From an uncultured Clostridia bacterium (GTDB lineage Bacteria > Bacillota > Clostridia > Christensenellales > CAG-314): DNA of 39,952 nt. Where the stretch lies: NCBI GenBank assembly GCA_947630425.1, contig CANRHN010000013.1, forward strand, positions 1 to 39,952, in the 5' to 3' direction. Position 1 is the stretch's first letter; each line of letters starts with the position of its first letter. The position numbers and the translations under genes are program-made. Under the pieces are notes generated by a model. That model searched no databases. It was not told the DNA's origin and worked only from the letters and a program-made list of their open reading frames with translations. This document shows, piece after piece, positions 32,892-39,952 of this stretch.

Positions 32892-33591
32892 ACTCATCCA
32901 CCACGTCACAGCTTTCCCTTGATAGCACCAACCTCGCACAATGCTCGGTCGGTTCCGCTATCGGTCAGCTGTTCCTCTCCCCAACAAGTTTCGTTATACT
33001 CAACTCGTTGGGGTCCCCGTTTGCGAAATACTCTTACTTCGCCCCTTTGTGTCGAAACTCATTCGGCGCTTTCAGCGCCACCTTCTCTTGCGTCCTCAAG
33101 AGAAGGCTTTAGGTGCAGTTAGCGAATTTGTTAAGAAACAAGCTGTTCTAATTAAAGTTCCGACCTTTTTTTACCCTTGCGCAACAAAGCAGATTATATC
33201 CGTGGCACAAACACAGCCGCGAGTGTGTTTCCCGAAAAATAATCTGCAACGTACTACTACGAAGAAGTACACACAAACCTTGTTCAACAAGGAGCACGGG
33301 TGTTCGCACGCAAAACAATCTGCAATACACTACTACGAAGAAAAACGCCCAAACCTTATTCACCACAGCCGCGAGTATGTTTCCCGAAAAATAATCTGCA
33401 ACGAGTACCTTGCACAAGTTTTATTTTGTCCCTCTACTAAAGGGTGCAAGGTACGAGCGAAGCCCTTTTTTCGGGGAATATGCGAGCGGCACTACAATCT
33501 GCAACGAGGGCGTAGCCCGAAGCGAAGCCGTTTTGCGGCGAATACCCGATGCGACACCGCGAAGCCCTTTTTTCACGGAGTTGCCCGAGTG
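32892..33591 (+). repeat. Composite intergenic repeat island D
   Basis: Non-coding. It starts with the 230-bp block shared with 14824-15083 (GCTCGGTCGGTTCCGCTATC, AACTCGTTGGGGTCCCCG, CTTCTCTTGCGTCCTCAAG), then three array units (about 33190-33400), the long hairpin at 33405-33454, and tail units of GAAGCCCTTTTTTCGGGG type up to the stop codon of the cysteine-repeat lipoprotein at 33592. It has the same order as islands A, B and C. Confidence 0.8.
33405..33454 (+). repeat. Conserved long hairpin, copy D
   Basis: GTACCTTGCAC (33405-33415) and GTGCAAGGTAC (33444-33454), a perfect 11-bp stem with the shared AAGTTTTATTTTGTCC loop. Confidence 0.8.
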
Positions 33592-36450
33592 CTAAGAGTT
33601 GTAGGTGTTGTAGTAAACGGTTATGGATTTTATGCGCGCCTGACTGACGTCGGCAACGTACTCGAAAAAGCCAAGCTTTTGAGTTTCGTCGAAGGTGAGC
33701 TTTGCTTGAGTTTTTTCCAATGAGTACGTTGTTTTCTGCTTGTGAGCGGAGTCAATCCCCACGTTGATCGTGTTTTTCGCAACCTCCGCAAGATTGTAGT
33801 TTTCAAATTCTATTGTTACGCCCGTGATATAAGCGTTGATTACGGTGATTTGCAGATGAGAATTTTTTACCAAGTGGCTGTTGTTCGCTTGATTATTTTC
33901 AATTTGATAGCTCAAATAACCGTTTACCTTTTGCGCGGGAGCGTTCCAAGGCAATGCAAAATTGTTCACGGTAGCTGTTAGCAGGTTATAACTGCTAAGA
34001 TCGAATTCGCAGTACATATCGCCCGTAACCTTCACTGTCAGCTCGCCGTTTGTCATTGTTTGGGATTCCCCGTTTATCACAAGACTACGCACCACTATTC
34101 CCACATAACAGCTATAGCTAAATGTCAATTCTTCTCCGTAAAGTAGGGAGTTGTAGTAGTCGAGCTGACAATTGTCGCGGTAATTTACCAACGAAAAATC
34201 TTCACCTGATTCGGACACGGCGTAAAGCTTCGAATGCGTGTAATCTCCCGTAATGGTGACGTATAGCGAATAAATGTCGGAATTGCTTTGAACGGACAAA
34301 ATTACCGATTCGTACAGCGCAATGTCGTCCAAGGAATCCATTTTGAGAAATCCTTTGACGGTAAGCGTGTCCCCTTCCGTAATTGTGTAAAGATTGACGT
34401 CATCGTTGAAATACAGCCAAATGGTAACATCGCCGTCGCTCAGCACTGCCATATGTTCGTCGGCTTCCACCATTTCGACTTTCGCAGTTACCTTGTAGTA
34501 GCAAATGCTTTGCTGTGTAGCGTACAATTCGCGCGCAATTTCCCGCAGTTCCGCAAGTGATTCCACCTCGACAACTTCGGGATTGCGATCGAACACATCT
34601 TCTTCGGGAATTTCCTCGTGACAATCGCGCGAAGTAAAGTACTTGCCGCACACGGTACACTGCCAATGATGAATCCAACCGTCCTGCGTTTCGGTACGCT
34701 CTTGCGCTTTGAACTCCACCGGTTGGTGCGGCTCAAGAGGATCTTCAACGCGCTCTCTCGTGTTACAATCCTTACATTTCTTGTAGTGATAGCCTGCCAC
34801 AGTGCAGGTGGACTCAACATAGGAATCGGGGTCGTCCTCAAAGTTGTGAGCAGCCAAAGACAACTCTTCCTTCCAAACAAACTGACAAGCATTGCAGGTG
34901 TACTCTACGTACCCCTTTTCCGTGCAGGTTGAAGTTTGTCTGTCCCCTTCGCGAGGGTCGTGGTTTCCTTTGTTTATGTCCGCACCGCATCGGGTACACT
35001 TTTTCCAATGACCCGTTGCGTCAGAGTACCATTCTTTGCTCACATCGTGTCCCTTGGCTCTTATCGCCTCCGTTTCACGCATGCCGCAAACCGTGCAAAA
35101 CTTTTCGACGCTGCCCGCCTCGGTGCAAGTGGAGTCGTTGCGCGTGCTTTCGTCGTACTCGAACTTGTGGTCGGTTTTGTTGACTGTTCGCCTTGAATGT
35201 TCATAACCGCAAATTTCGCATTGCTCAACTATCTCTCCGTTTTGAGTGCAAGACGCCTCCGACACCACTTTTTCCGTCCATTCGGCGTGTTGTTCCTCGT
35301 TCAGCTTTTCCTCGCAAACGGTACATATTCTCCAATGGTGAGTGCCGTTGCTCTCATAGCCCTCCGAGGGAGTATGTTCGCCCGTGGCGGGTACAGTTTC
35401 GTGAAAGCTGTAGTCGCAAAGGGTACAATGCTTGTCCTGATGCCCTTGTTTGCCACATGTGGGCGCTTTGTTTTGCCCTTCGGGACAATCGACGTCCTCA
35501 AGGGTGTGCAGCTCAAATTCCGTTTGTTCGCAACGAATACATTTGTAAAAGTGACCCGCGCTGTTCCTATTTACAAAATCGCTTTTGTCGTAGCTGTGCC
35601 CCAAAGCGACGGGTTCTTCCGTGATTGTTTTGCCGCAATCGCAATGCTTTACAGTCAAACCGTCCTTGGTGCAGGTTGGCTCAAAGGACAACTCGTCGTC
35701 CACAACGTAGCTGTGCGAAACGCGACTGCCCTCCTGTACGGTTTGACACACCGAACACTCCTGCCAATGCTCGTCGTCGTTGTACTTTACGGTATAGCTG
35801 TGTTTTGCAAAAGGCAGAATTTCGGTGTGAGTTGCACCGCAGTCGCAACGCGTTACTTCGCTGCCCTGCTGTTTACAGGTGGAAGGCGTGCTGCTTACGG
35901 GAATGTCAAACTCGTGGCTTGCGCGGCTGTCAGGTTGCTCCGAATGGCAAACCTTACACTCCGTCCAATGGTGCGCGTCGTCAAAGTTTGTAACGGTAAA
36001 AATGTGAGCCTTTTCTTCTATGTCCTGCGTTTTAGACGCGCCGCAAACGCATTTGACTACTTCGCGTCCTTTTTCGGTACATGTGGACTCTTTTTCCACG
36101 CTTACCGTCTCAAAATTGTGCGATTGCTCCTCGGTACGGTAGTCGCAACGGGAACACTTCTGCCAATGGGTCGCTCCGCCTTCAACACTTTTCCAGTGCA
36201 AGTCATGCTCCAACGCGGCAACTGTCTCGGTGTAGCTTTCTCCGCAACTGCAAACATACAGCTTGCTGCCCTCTTCCGTGCAAGAGGCGGGCGTTTCGCT
36301 TTTCAATTTGTAGTTGTGTTGGTGAGGCTCGGGATCGACGGGCGGCGGATTGTCGGGAACGTTTTTGCATGCGACAAGCGCAACAGCACAAACGCACAAA
36401 GCAATCGTCAAAAACAAAATAAAAATCAACGATCTTTTGTATTTCTTCAT
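33592..36450 (-). CDS. Giant cysteine-repeat lipoprotein
   Basis: 952 residues, ATG at 36450 behind AGAGGTACTT. The signal peptide ends in a lipobox LVAC (25-28), so it should be tethered outside the membrane by Cys28. Residues of about 35-640 contain sixteen CxC or CxxC elements in alternating short modules: an H-W-x-x-C-x-x-C type (HWQKCSRC, HWTECKVC, HWKKCTRC) and a TCTExG...CxCG type (STCTEKGREVVKCVCG). Both resemble repeats in surface proteins of gut Clostridia and could bind metal or form disulfides. After about 640 there are an OB-like domain (TAKVEMVEADEHMAVLSDGD) and further beta-rich segments. No enzyme motif is found. It is monocistronic and followed directly by repeat island D. 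The function is unknown. Confidence 0.82.
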   Translation of the reverse strand: MKKYKRSLIFILFLTIALCVCAVALVACKNVPDNPPPVDPEPHQHNYKLKSETPASCTEEGSKLYVCSCGESYTETVAALEHDLHWKSVEGGATHWQKCSRCDYRTEEQSHNFETVSVEKESTCTEKGREVVKCVCGASKTQDIEEKAHIFTVTNFDDAHHWTECKVCHSEQPDSRASHEFDIPVSSTPSTCKQQGSEVTRCDCGATHTEILPFAKHSYTVKYNDDEHWQECSVCQTVQEGSRVSHSYVVDDELSFEPTCTKDGLTVKHCDCGKTITEEPVALGHSYDKSDFVNRNSAGHFYKCIRCEQTEFELHTLEDVDCPEGQNKAPTCGKQGHQDKHCTLCDYSFHETVPATGEHTPSEGYESNGTHHWRICTVCEEKLNEEQHAEWTEKVVSEASCTQNGEIVEQCEICGYEHSRRTVNKTDHKFEYDESTRNDSTCTEAGSVEKFCTVCGMRETEAIRAKGHDVSKEWYSDATGHWKKCTRCGADINKGNHDPREGDRQTSTCTEKGYVEYTCNACQFVWKEELSLAAHNFEDDPDSYVESTCTVAGYHYKKCKDCNTRERVEDPLEPHQPVEFKAQERTETQDGWIHHWQCTVCGKYFTSRDCHEEIPEEDVFDRNPEVVEVESLAELREIARELYATQQSICYYKVTAKVEMVEADEHMAVLSDGDVTIWLYFNDDVNLYTITEGDTLTVKGFLKMDSLDDIALYESVILSVQSNSDIYSLYVTITGDYTHSKLYAVSESGEDFSLVNYRDNCQLDYYNSLLYGEELTFSYSCYVGIVVRSLVINGESQTMTNGELTVKVTGDMYCEFDLSSYNLLTATVNNFALPWNAPAQKVNGYLSYQIENNQANNSHLVKNSHLQITVINAYITGVTIEFENYNLAEVAKNTINVGIDSAHKQKTTYSLEKTQAKLTFDETQKLGFFEYVADVSQARIKSITVYYNTYNS

Positions 36451-36493
36451 AAGTACCTCTGCAAAACTTAAACAATCAAACAGATTACCTTAA

Positions 36494-36522
36494 ATTATAT
36501 TACTTGTACAACTATAAATCAA
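36494..36522 (-). promoter_or_regulatory. Promoter of the cysteine-repeat lipoprotein gene
   Basis: On the minus strand TTGATT (36522-36517), 17 nt, TATAAT (36499-36494), 43 bp before the ATG. Confidence 0.75.
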
Positions 36523-36580
36523 GAGATTTACTAAAAAACATAAAAAAAATGGCACATCAAGCAGCTACAAAAACATAGCA

Positions 36581-36615
36581 AAAAAAGGCTTCCCTTTGCA
36601 GAGAAGCCGTTTTTT
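36581..36615 (-). terminator. Terminator of pepF (bidirectional)
   Basis: GGCTTC (36587-36592) and GAAGCC (36603-36608), flanked by A6 and T6 on both sides, form a hairpin that can stop transcription from either direction. It is 33 bp beyond the pepF stop. The sequence resembles the GAAGCC-T6 tail units of the repeat islands. Confidence 0.75.
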
Positions 36616-36648
36616 GTGGAATATACGAGCGACACAGGGGTCGGAACT

Positions 36649-38433
36649 CTACTTTACCAATGCTTCCAGCTCGGCGAGAGTGTCCTCAAAAGATTTGATT
36701 ACGATGTCGAACGGTTCTTGCGTTGTAAGGTCTACGCCCGCAACCTTCAATTCCGAAACGGGGTCCATCGAGCCGCCCAAAGAAAGGAATTTTTTGTAGT
36801 CGGCAACGGCGGTTGCGCCTTCCTTAAGTATCTTTTCCGCAATGCACACGGCGGAAATGATGCCCGTAGAGTACTTGTAGACATAAAACGCGCGGTAAAA
36901 GTGCGGTACGCGCGCCCACTCGTACTTTATTTCGTCGTTGTGATGTACCGCTTTGCCGTAGTACATTTTGTTCAGCTTGAGATACTCGTTGCACATCACG
37001 TCGCCCGTCAGCGGCTCGCCCGCCTCCACAAGGGCGTGGGTTATTTGTTCGAACTCGGCAAACATCGCCTGACGGTACATTGTTGTGCGCAGCATGTCAA
37101 GATAGTACTGCAACAAATATTTTTTCACGTTGACGTCAGTCTGCGTGGCAAGCAGGTACTTCAGCAGCAACACTTCGTTGCAGGTGGACGCCACTTCTGC
37201 CACGAATATCTTGTACCCTTCCTTGGAAAACGGCTGCGCCTTGCAGCTATAGTACGTGTGCATGGAGTGTCCCATTTCGTGCGCAATGGTAAAAATGTCG
37301 TGAGTGGTTTTTTGGTAGTTCAGCAGCATATAGGGGTGTACGCCGCTCACTCCGCTGCTGTATGCGCCGCTACGCTTGGTGGGCGTTTCGTGGACGTCGA
37401 TCCAACGGTTTGCAAAAGCCTGTCTTACCACGTCAAGGTAGTCCTCGCCCAAGGGCGCAAGTCCCTTCAAAACCAAATCGCACGCTTCCTCGTACTCGCA
37501 AGAAATGTCGGCGTCGGGGAAAATGGGAACGTGCAAATCGTACATGTTCAGGGTTTTTACGCCCATCACCTTTTTGCGAAGGGACATGTACCTGTGCAAC
37601 GGCGCAAAGCCGGCGTGCATGCACTTTATCAGATTGTCGTAGACGGATTTGTCTACTTGCTCGTAAAACAACGCCTGTTCGAGCGCGCTGTCGAAATTGC
37701 GCGCCTTTGCCGAAAAGCAATCCGCCTTTACGCTGCCCTCGTAAAGCCCTGCCAACGTGTTTATTTTGCCTATGTACGCCTTGTAGTAGGTTTCAAACGC
37801 CTTTTTGCGCACTTTTTGGTCCTTGTGTTGCATAAGCGTGGAGTAAGTTCCGTGCCCGAGCTGAACCTTTTTGCCGTCCACGGTTATGACATCAAACTTG
37901 ATGTCGCCGCTGTCGAGCCGATTGAACACCTCGTGGAATTGTCCGCTAAAGCTACCCACGCCCGCAAGCAACCGCTCCTCTTTTTCGCTCAAAATGTGCG
38001 CCTTGCCACGCAAAACGTTCAACAGAGCAACGTCGTAGTCGGCAAACTCGGGGTCGGCGGCAAACTCGCGCAGCTTGTCGTCGGGAATTGCACTTAGCTC
38101 GGCGGAGGCAAAGCTGGTTGCCTCGCTGTACTTGACGTACAACCCGTAAATGCGGGAGTAACGCGCTTGCTTTTCCGCGTCCTGCAAATCGCTGTCGTAG
38201 TCCATGTGCGCGTAACCGAACAGGTGGTCCAGCTTAAATTCGATTTTGTCCGTCAGCTTGAGGAACTTCAACAAACAGTCGCGATTGTTCAGCTTGCCCT
38301 GAAATTCCGCAAGAAGCGGGTATTCTTGCGACAGCTCGCCAAAAGCCTTTTCCCAATCGTCGGGCGTCGGGTAGATGTCGCCCAAATTCCAAGTGTACTT
38401 TTCGGGAATGTCACTGCGTTTTGTGTAACTCAT
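36649..38433 (-). CDS. pepF: Oligoendopeptidase F (M3 metallopeptidase)
   Basis: 594 residues, ATG at 38433 behind AAAGGAGAG. The zinc site HEMGH (385-389) with Glu413 (FVAEVASTCNE) is intact. The N-terminal helical domain begins with KYTWNLGDIYPT, typical of PepF; also present are GVHPYMLLNY and the C-terminal HVPHFYRAFYVYKYSTG-type segment (ARVPHFYRAFYVYKYSTGI). It cleaves peptides of about 7-17 residues in the cytoplasm, recycling peptides; there is no signal peptide. Monocistronic with a consensus promoter and a terminator. Confidence 0.95.
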   Translation of the reverse strand: MSYTKRSDIPEKYTWNLGDIYPTPDDWEKAFGELSQEYPLLAEFQGKLNNRDCLLKFLKLTDKIEFKLDHLFGYAHMDYDSDLQDAEKQARYSRIYGLYVKYSEATSFASAELSAIPDDKLREFAADPEFADYDVALLNVLRGKAHILSEKEERLLAGVGSFSGQFHEVFNRLDSGDIKFDVITVDGKKVQLGHGTYSTLMQHKDQKVRKKAFETYYKAYIGKINTLAGLYEGSVKADCFSAKARNFDSALEQALFYEQVDKSVYDNLIKCMHAGFAPLHRYMSLRKKVMGVKTLNMYDLHVPIFPDADISCEYEEACDLVLKGLAPLGEDYLDVVRQAFANRWIDVHETPTKRSGAYSSGVSGVHPYMLLNYQKTTHDIFTIAHEMGHSMHTYYSCKAQPFSKEGYKIFVAEVASTCNEVLLLKYLLATQTDVNVKKYLLQYYLDMLRTTMYRQAMFAEFEQITHALVEAGEPLTGDVMCNEYLKLNKMYYGKAVHHNDEIKYEWARVPHFYRAFYVYKYSTGIISAVCIAEKILKEGATAVADYKKFLSLGGSMDPVSELKVAGVDLTTQEPFDIVIKSFEDTLAELEALVK

Positions 38434-38464
38434 AGAGTCAACTCTCCTTTTTGTGTTTGCAACT

Positions 38465-38493
38465 ATTATATACCGATTTGCCCGATATGTCAA
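38465..38493 (-). promoter_or_regulatory. Consensus promoter of pepF
   Basis: On the minus strand TTGACA (38493-38488), a 17-nt spacer and TATAAT (38470-38465), a perfect sigma-A match 32 bp before the start codon. Confidence 0.9.
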
Positions 38494-38554
38494 AGCAAAA
38501 GGCAAATTGTAAAAAACAGCGCACCGCTTGGAAAAACCTTGCCTTTGTTGCAAC

Positions 38555-38583
38555 AAAAAAGGGAACAGAAACCTGCTCCCTTT
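38555..38583 (-). terminator. Terminator of the GIY-YIG gene
   Basis: On the minus strand AAAGGGAGCAG (38583-38573) pairs with CTGTTCCCTTT (38568-38558) with one G-T pair, followed by T residues. It is 20 bp after the stop. Confidence 0.8.
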
Positions 38584-38602
38584 GGTGGTTTGTGTGGAGA
38601 AA

Positions 38603-39157
38603 TTATGGCGTGGGTTGAGTGCCGTTCAACGTTTGGGCGGAAGTTTGTTTTGCCGCTTGGCTCGCCCTTTGGCTTTTACCTGTTTTTTGCGCCCGAGGTT
38701 TTTTGTTGCCTGTTATTTGATTGTAGTAAGGTTGCAACTCGTCTATCAAAATTGTTTCGAGGTCGGTACAGTTGAAAACAAAAACATTCAAATTCCCTAT
38801 CGTTGTACGAAGTCGCTCTTTGTCCTCGGGAGATAGCGGATTGCTGATGTCTATACCAAGATCCTTTTCTGCAAAATGCTCGGCAAAAGTGCTTTTTTTT
38901 AATCTGCCACATATGTGATTATACAACCGCTTTCCCACTGTACCCTTGTACGACTCGCCGACATAGATTATTTCACCATTGTCACGGTACACCACGTAAA
39001 CCCCGTGGAAGTCGCACGGATTGGTGCTGCCTTGTTCGCACAATGCGGAAAGCTTGCCTGTTGTAATGCCGTAATATGGTATTCCGCCATACACCCCCAA
39101 AAATGGCGAAGAACAGCTCATTTGCTTTGTGAAAGTCGAAATGTCTTTTGTAGCCAT
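38603..39157 (-). CDS. Stand-alone GIY-YIG domain protein
   Basis: 184 residues, ATG at 39157 behind AAGGAGAAAAAC. Residues of about 50-150 show the GIY-YIG nuclease pattern: GVY (52-54), IIYVGES (63-69), Arg77 in VGKRLYNH, and an acidic LETILIDELQPYYN (133-146) with the likely metal-binding Glu134. The first 50 residues are an uncharacterised lead, and the C-terminal 35 are basic, Gln/Ser/Thr-rich and probably disordered. No DNA-binding domain or homing-type linker is attached, so it may be a small nuclease or a non-catalytic relative. It lies 35 bp downstream of the leucine-rich-repeat gene on the same strand and could be cotranscribed with it. Confidence 0.82.
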   Translation of the reverse strand: MATKDISTFTKQMSCSSPFLGVYGGIPYYGITTGKLSALCEQGSTNPCDFHGVYVVYRDNGEIIYVGESYKGTVGKRLYNHICGRLKKSTFAEHFAEKDLGIDISNPLSPEDKERLRTTIGNLNVFVFNCTDLETILIDELQPYYNQITGNKKPRAQKTGKSQRASQAAKQTSAQTLNGTQPTP

Positions 39158-39192
39158 GTGTTTTTCTCCTTTGTTTTGTTTTAGCCGTGAGG

Positions 39193-39909
39193 TTATTGAT
39201 TTTTATAGTCCCACACAACAGGACGGTTGTCGGGGTTCCATTGTGCGTGCCAACCAAGAGGTTCGCTTGCTGCCTCACAAGAAATTGTTAAGCTTCTACA
39301 TCCTTTGAAAGCATCGGAACCAATGTTTGTAACTGTGCTTGGAATTATAATCGATGTCAACCTCCAACAATTATGGAAAGCCATTTCACCTATGCTTGTA
39401 ACACTGCTCGGAACTGTTATCTCGGTCAAACTGCTGCATTCCTTAAACGCATAACCGCCTATGCTTTGCAATTGACTGTCGCCCTCAAACGTTACAGTTT
39501 GCAAGTTGGTGCAATTGTAGAAAGCATACGAGTCTATGCTTGTGACTGTGCTGGGAATTGTGATCGACGTTAATTGATTGCACTCGTAGAAAGCGCGGTT
39601 GCCTATACTTTGCAATTGACTGTCGCCCTCAAACGTTACTGTTTGCAAATTAGTACAATAGTAGAAAGCGTCGCTACCTATGCTTGTGACAGTACTTGGA
39701 ATTGTTATTCCCGTCAAACTACTACAACCATAGAAAGTATTGTAGTCTATTTTCGTAATCGTACTCGGAATTGTAATGTTTATCAAACTGCTACAACCCG
39801 AGAAAGCGTAGTGGCCTATGCTTTGCAATTGACTATCACCATCAAACGTTACAGTTTGCAAGTTGATGCAATTGTAGAAAGCACCTCTATTTAACCCTGT
39901 TAGAACACC
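39193..39909 (-). pseudogene. BspA-type leucine-rich repeat protein, 5' end missing or broken
   Basis: The readable part is about 239 codons. It consists of repeats of 22-23 residues (type SIGSDAFYYCTNLQTVTFEGD and LTSITIPSTVTSI), the LRR_5/BspA surface-protein repeat, with a terminal cap ending CEAASEPLGWHAQWNPDNRPVVWDY. Toward the 5' side the repeat decays (LTGLNRGAFYNC) and meets an in-frame TAG at 39910-39912, with no start codon or ribosome binding site after it; only an internal TTG at 39861 could start. Either the gene is a pseudogene fragment or the last 40-50 bases of the window are a rearranged or misassembled end. Upstream parts such as a signal peptide are absent. Confidence 0.7.
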
Positions 39910-39952
39910 CTACCACCACACATCACACTTACATATTAAAGAATTCGCAACT

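Noticed and set aside
35197..36471. Plus-strand open frame of about 420 codons
   Set aside because: Shadow of the repetitive cysteine-rich lipoprotein; no ribosome binding site.

Overview
The window looks like the chromosome of a low-GC-lineage (Firmicutes) bacterium of class Clostridia, possibly an uncultured gut member of the Christensenellales or a relative. The evidence is sequence flavour only: AGGAGG-type ribosome binding sites, sigma-A-type TTGACA/TATAAT promoters, a PdaB-like deacetylase, a clostridial two-OB-fold SSB, a topoisomerase IV-like parE-parC pair, and cysteine-repeat and InlB-repeat lipoproteins. No ribosomal RNA is present, so the placement is an inference.

Layout. 1-599 is a non-coding repeat island. 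600-9095 is one minus-strand operon of ten phage head and packaging genes in P22-like (podovirus) order: terminase large subunit, two small proteins, portal, scaffold, major capsid, a small protein, head-tail adaptor, nozzle/stabilisation-type protein and a coiled-coil protein. I see no integrase, lysis, replication or tail-fibre gene, yet every reading frame is intact. 9273-11955 holds an SH3-like membrane protein, a sigma-region-4-like regulator and a DUF6291-type protein with seven 33-bp repeats. 11956-15415 is bounded by two inverted copies of about 330 bp that carry the 3' end of the neighbouring ssb gene. They enclose a large secreted SH3-like protein. 15348-16914 is a deacetylase/ssb pair. 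17219-17293 is tRNA-Asn, followed by a 1.2-kb repeat-rich gap.

18502-21320 is a nadE-trmB operon in which the NAD synthetase carries an unusual N-terminal HTH domain and TrmB has an altered signature. 22248-26708 is the parE-parC operon, expressed from a strong promoter through a leader of about 450 nt that contains a 183-bp tandem duplication. 28429-30168 is a surface lipoprotein, 30484-31380 an alpha/beta hydrolase, and 31559-32596 murG, outside any cell-wall cluster. 33592-36450 is a 952-residue lipoprotein with sixteen CxC/CxxC elements. 36649-38433 is oligoendopeptidase F. 38603-39909 holds a GIY-YIG protein and a 5'-truncated leucine-rich-repeat gene at the window edge.

The most unusual property lies between the genes. 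Four composite repeat islands (1-599, 21780-22247, 27300-28135 reversed, 32892-33591) share the same internal order: a block with a GGGGACCCC hairpin, then hairpin arrays, then a long hairpin whose stem changes by compensating substitutions between copies. Three of the four lie directly against the stop codon of an unrelated minus-strand gene. Together with the integrase-less capsid cassette and the HTH-NadE fusion, these are the best candidates for something not previously described.
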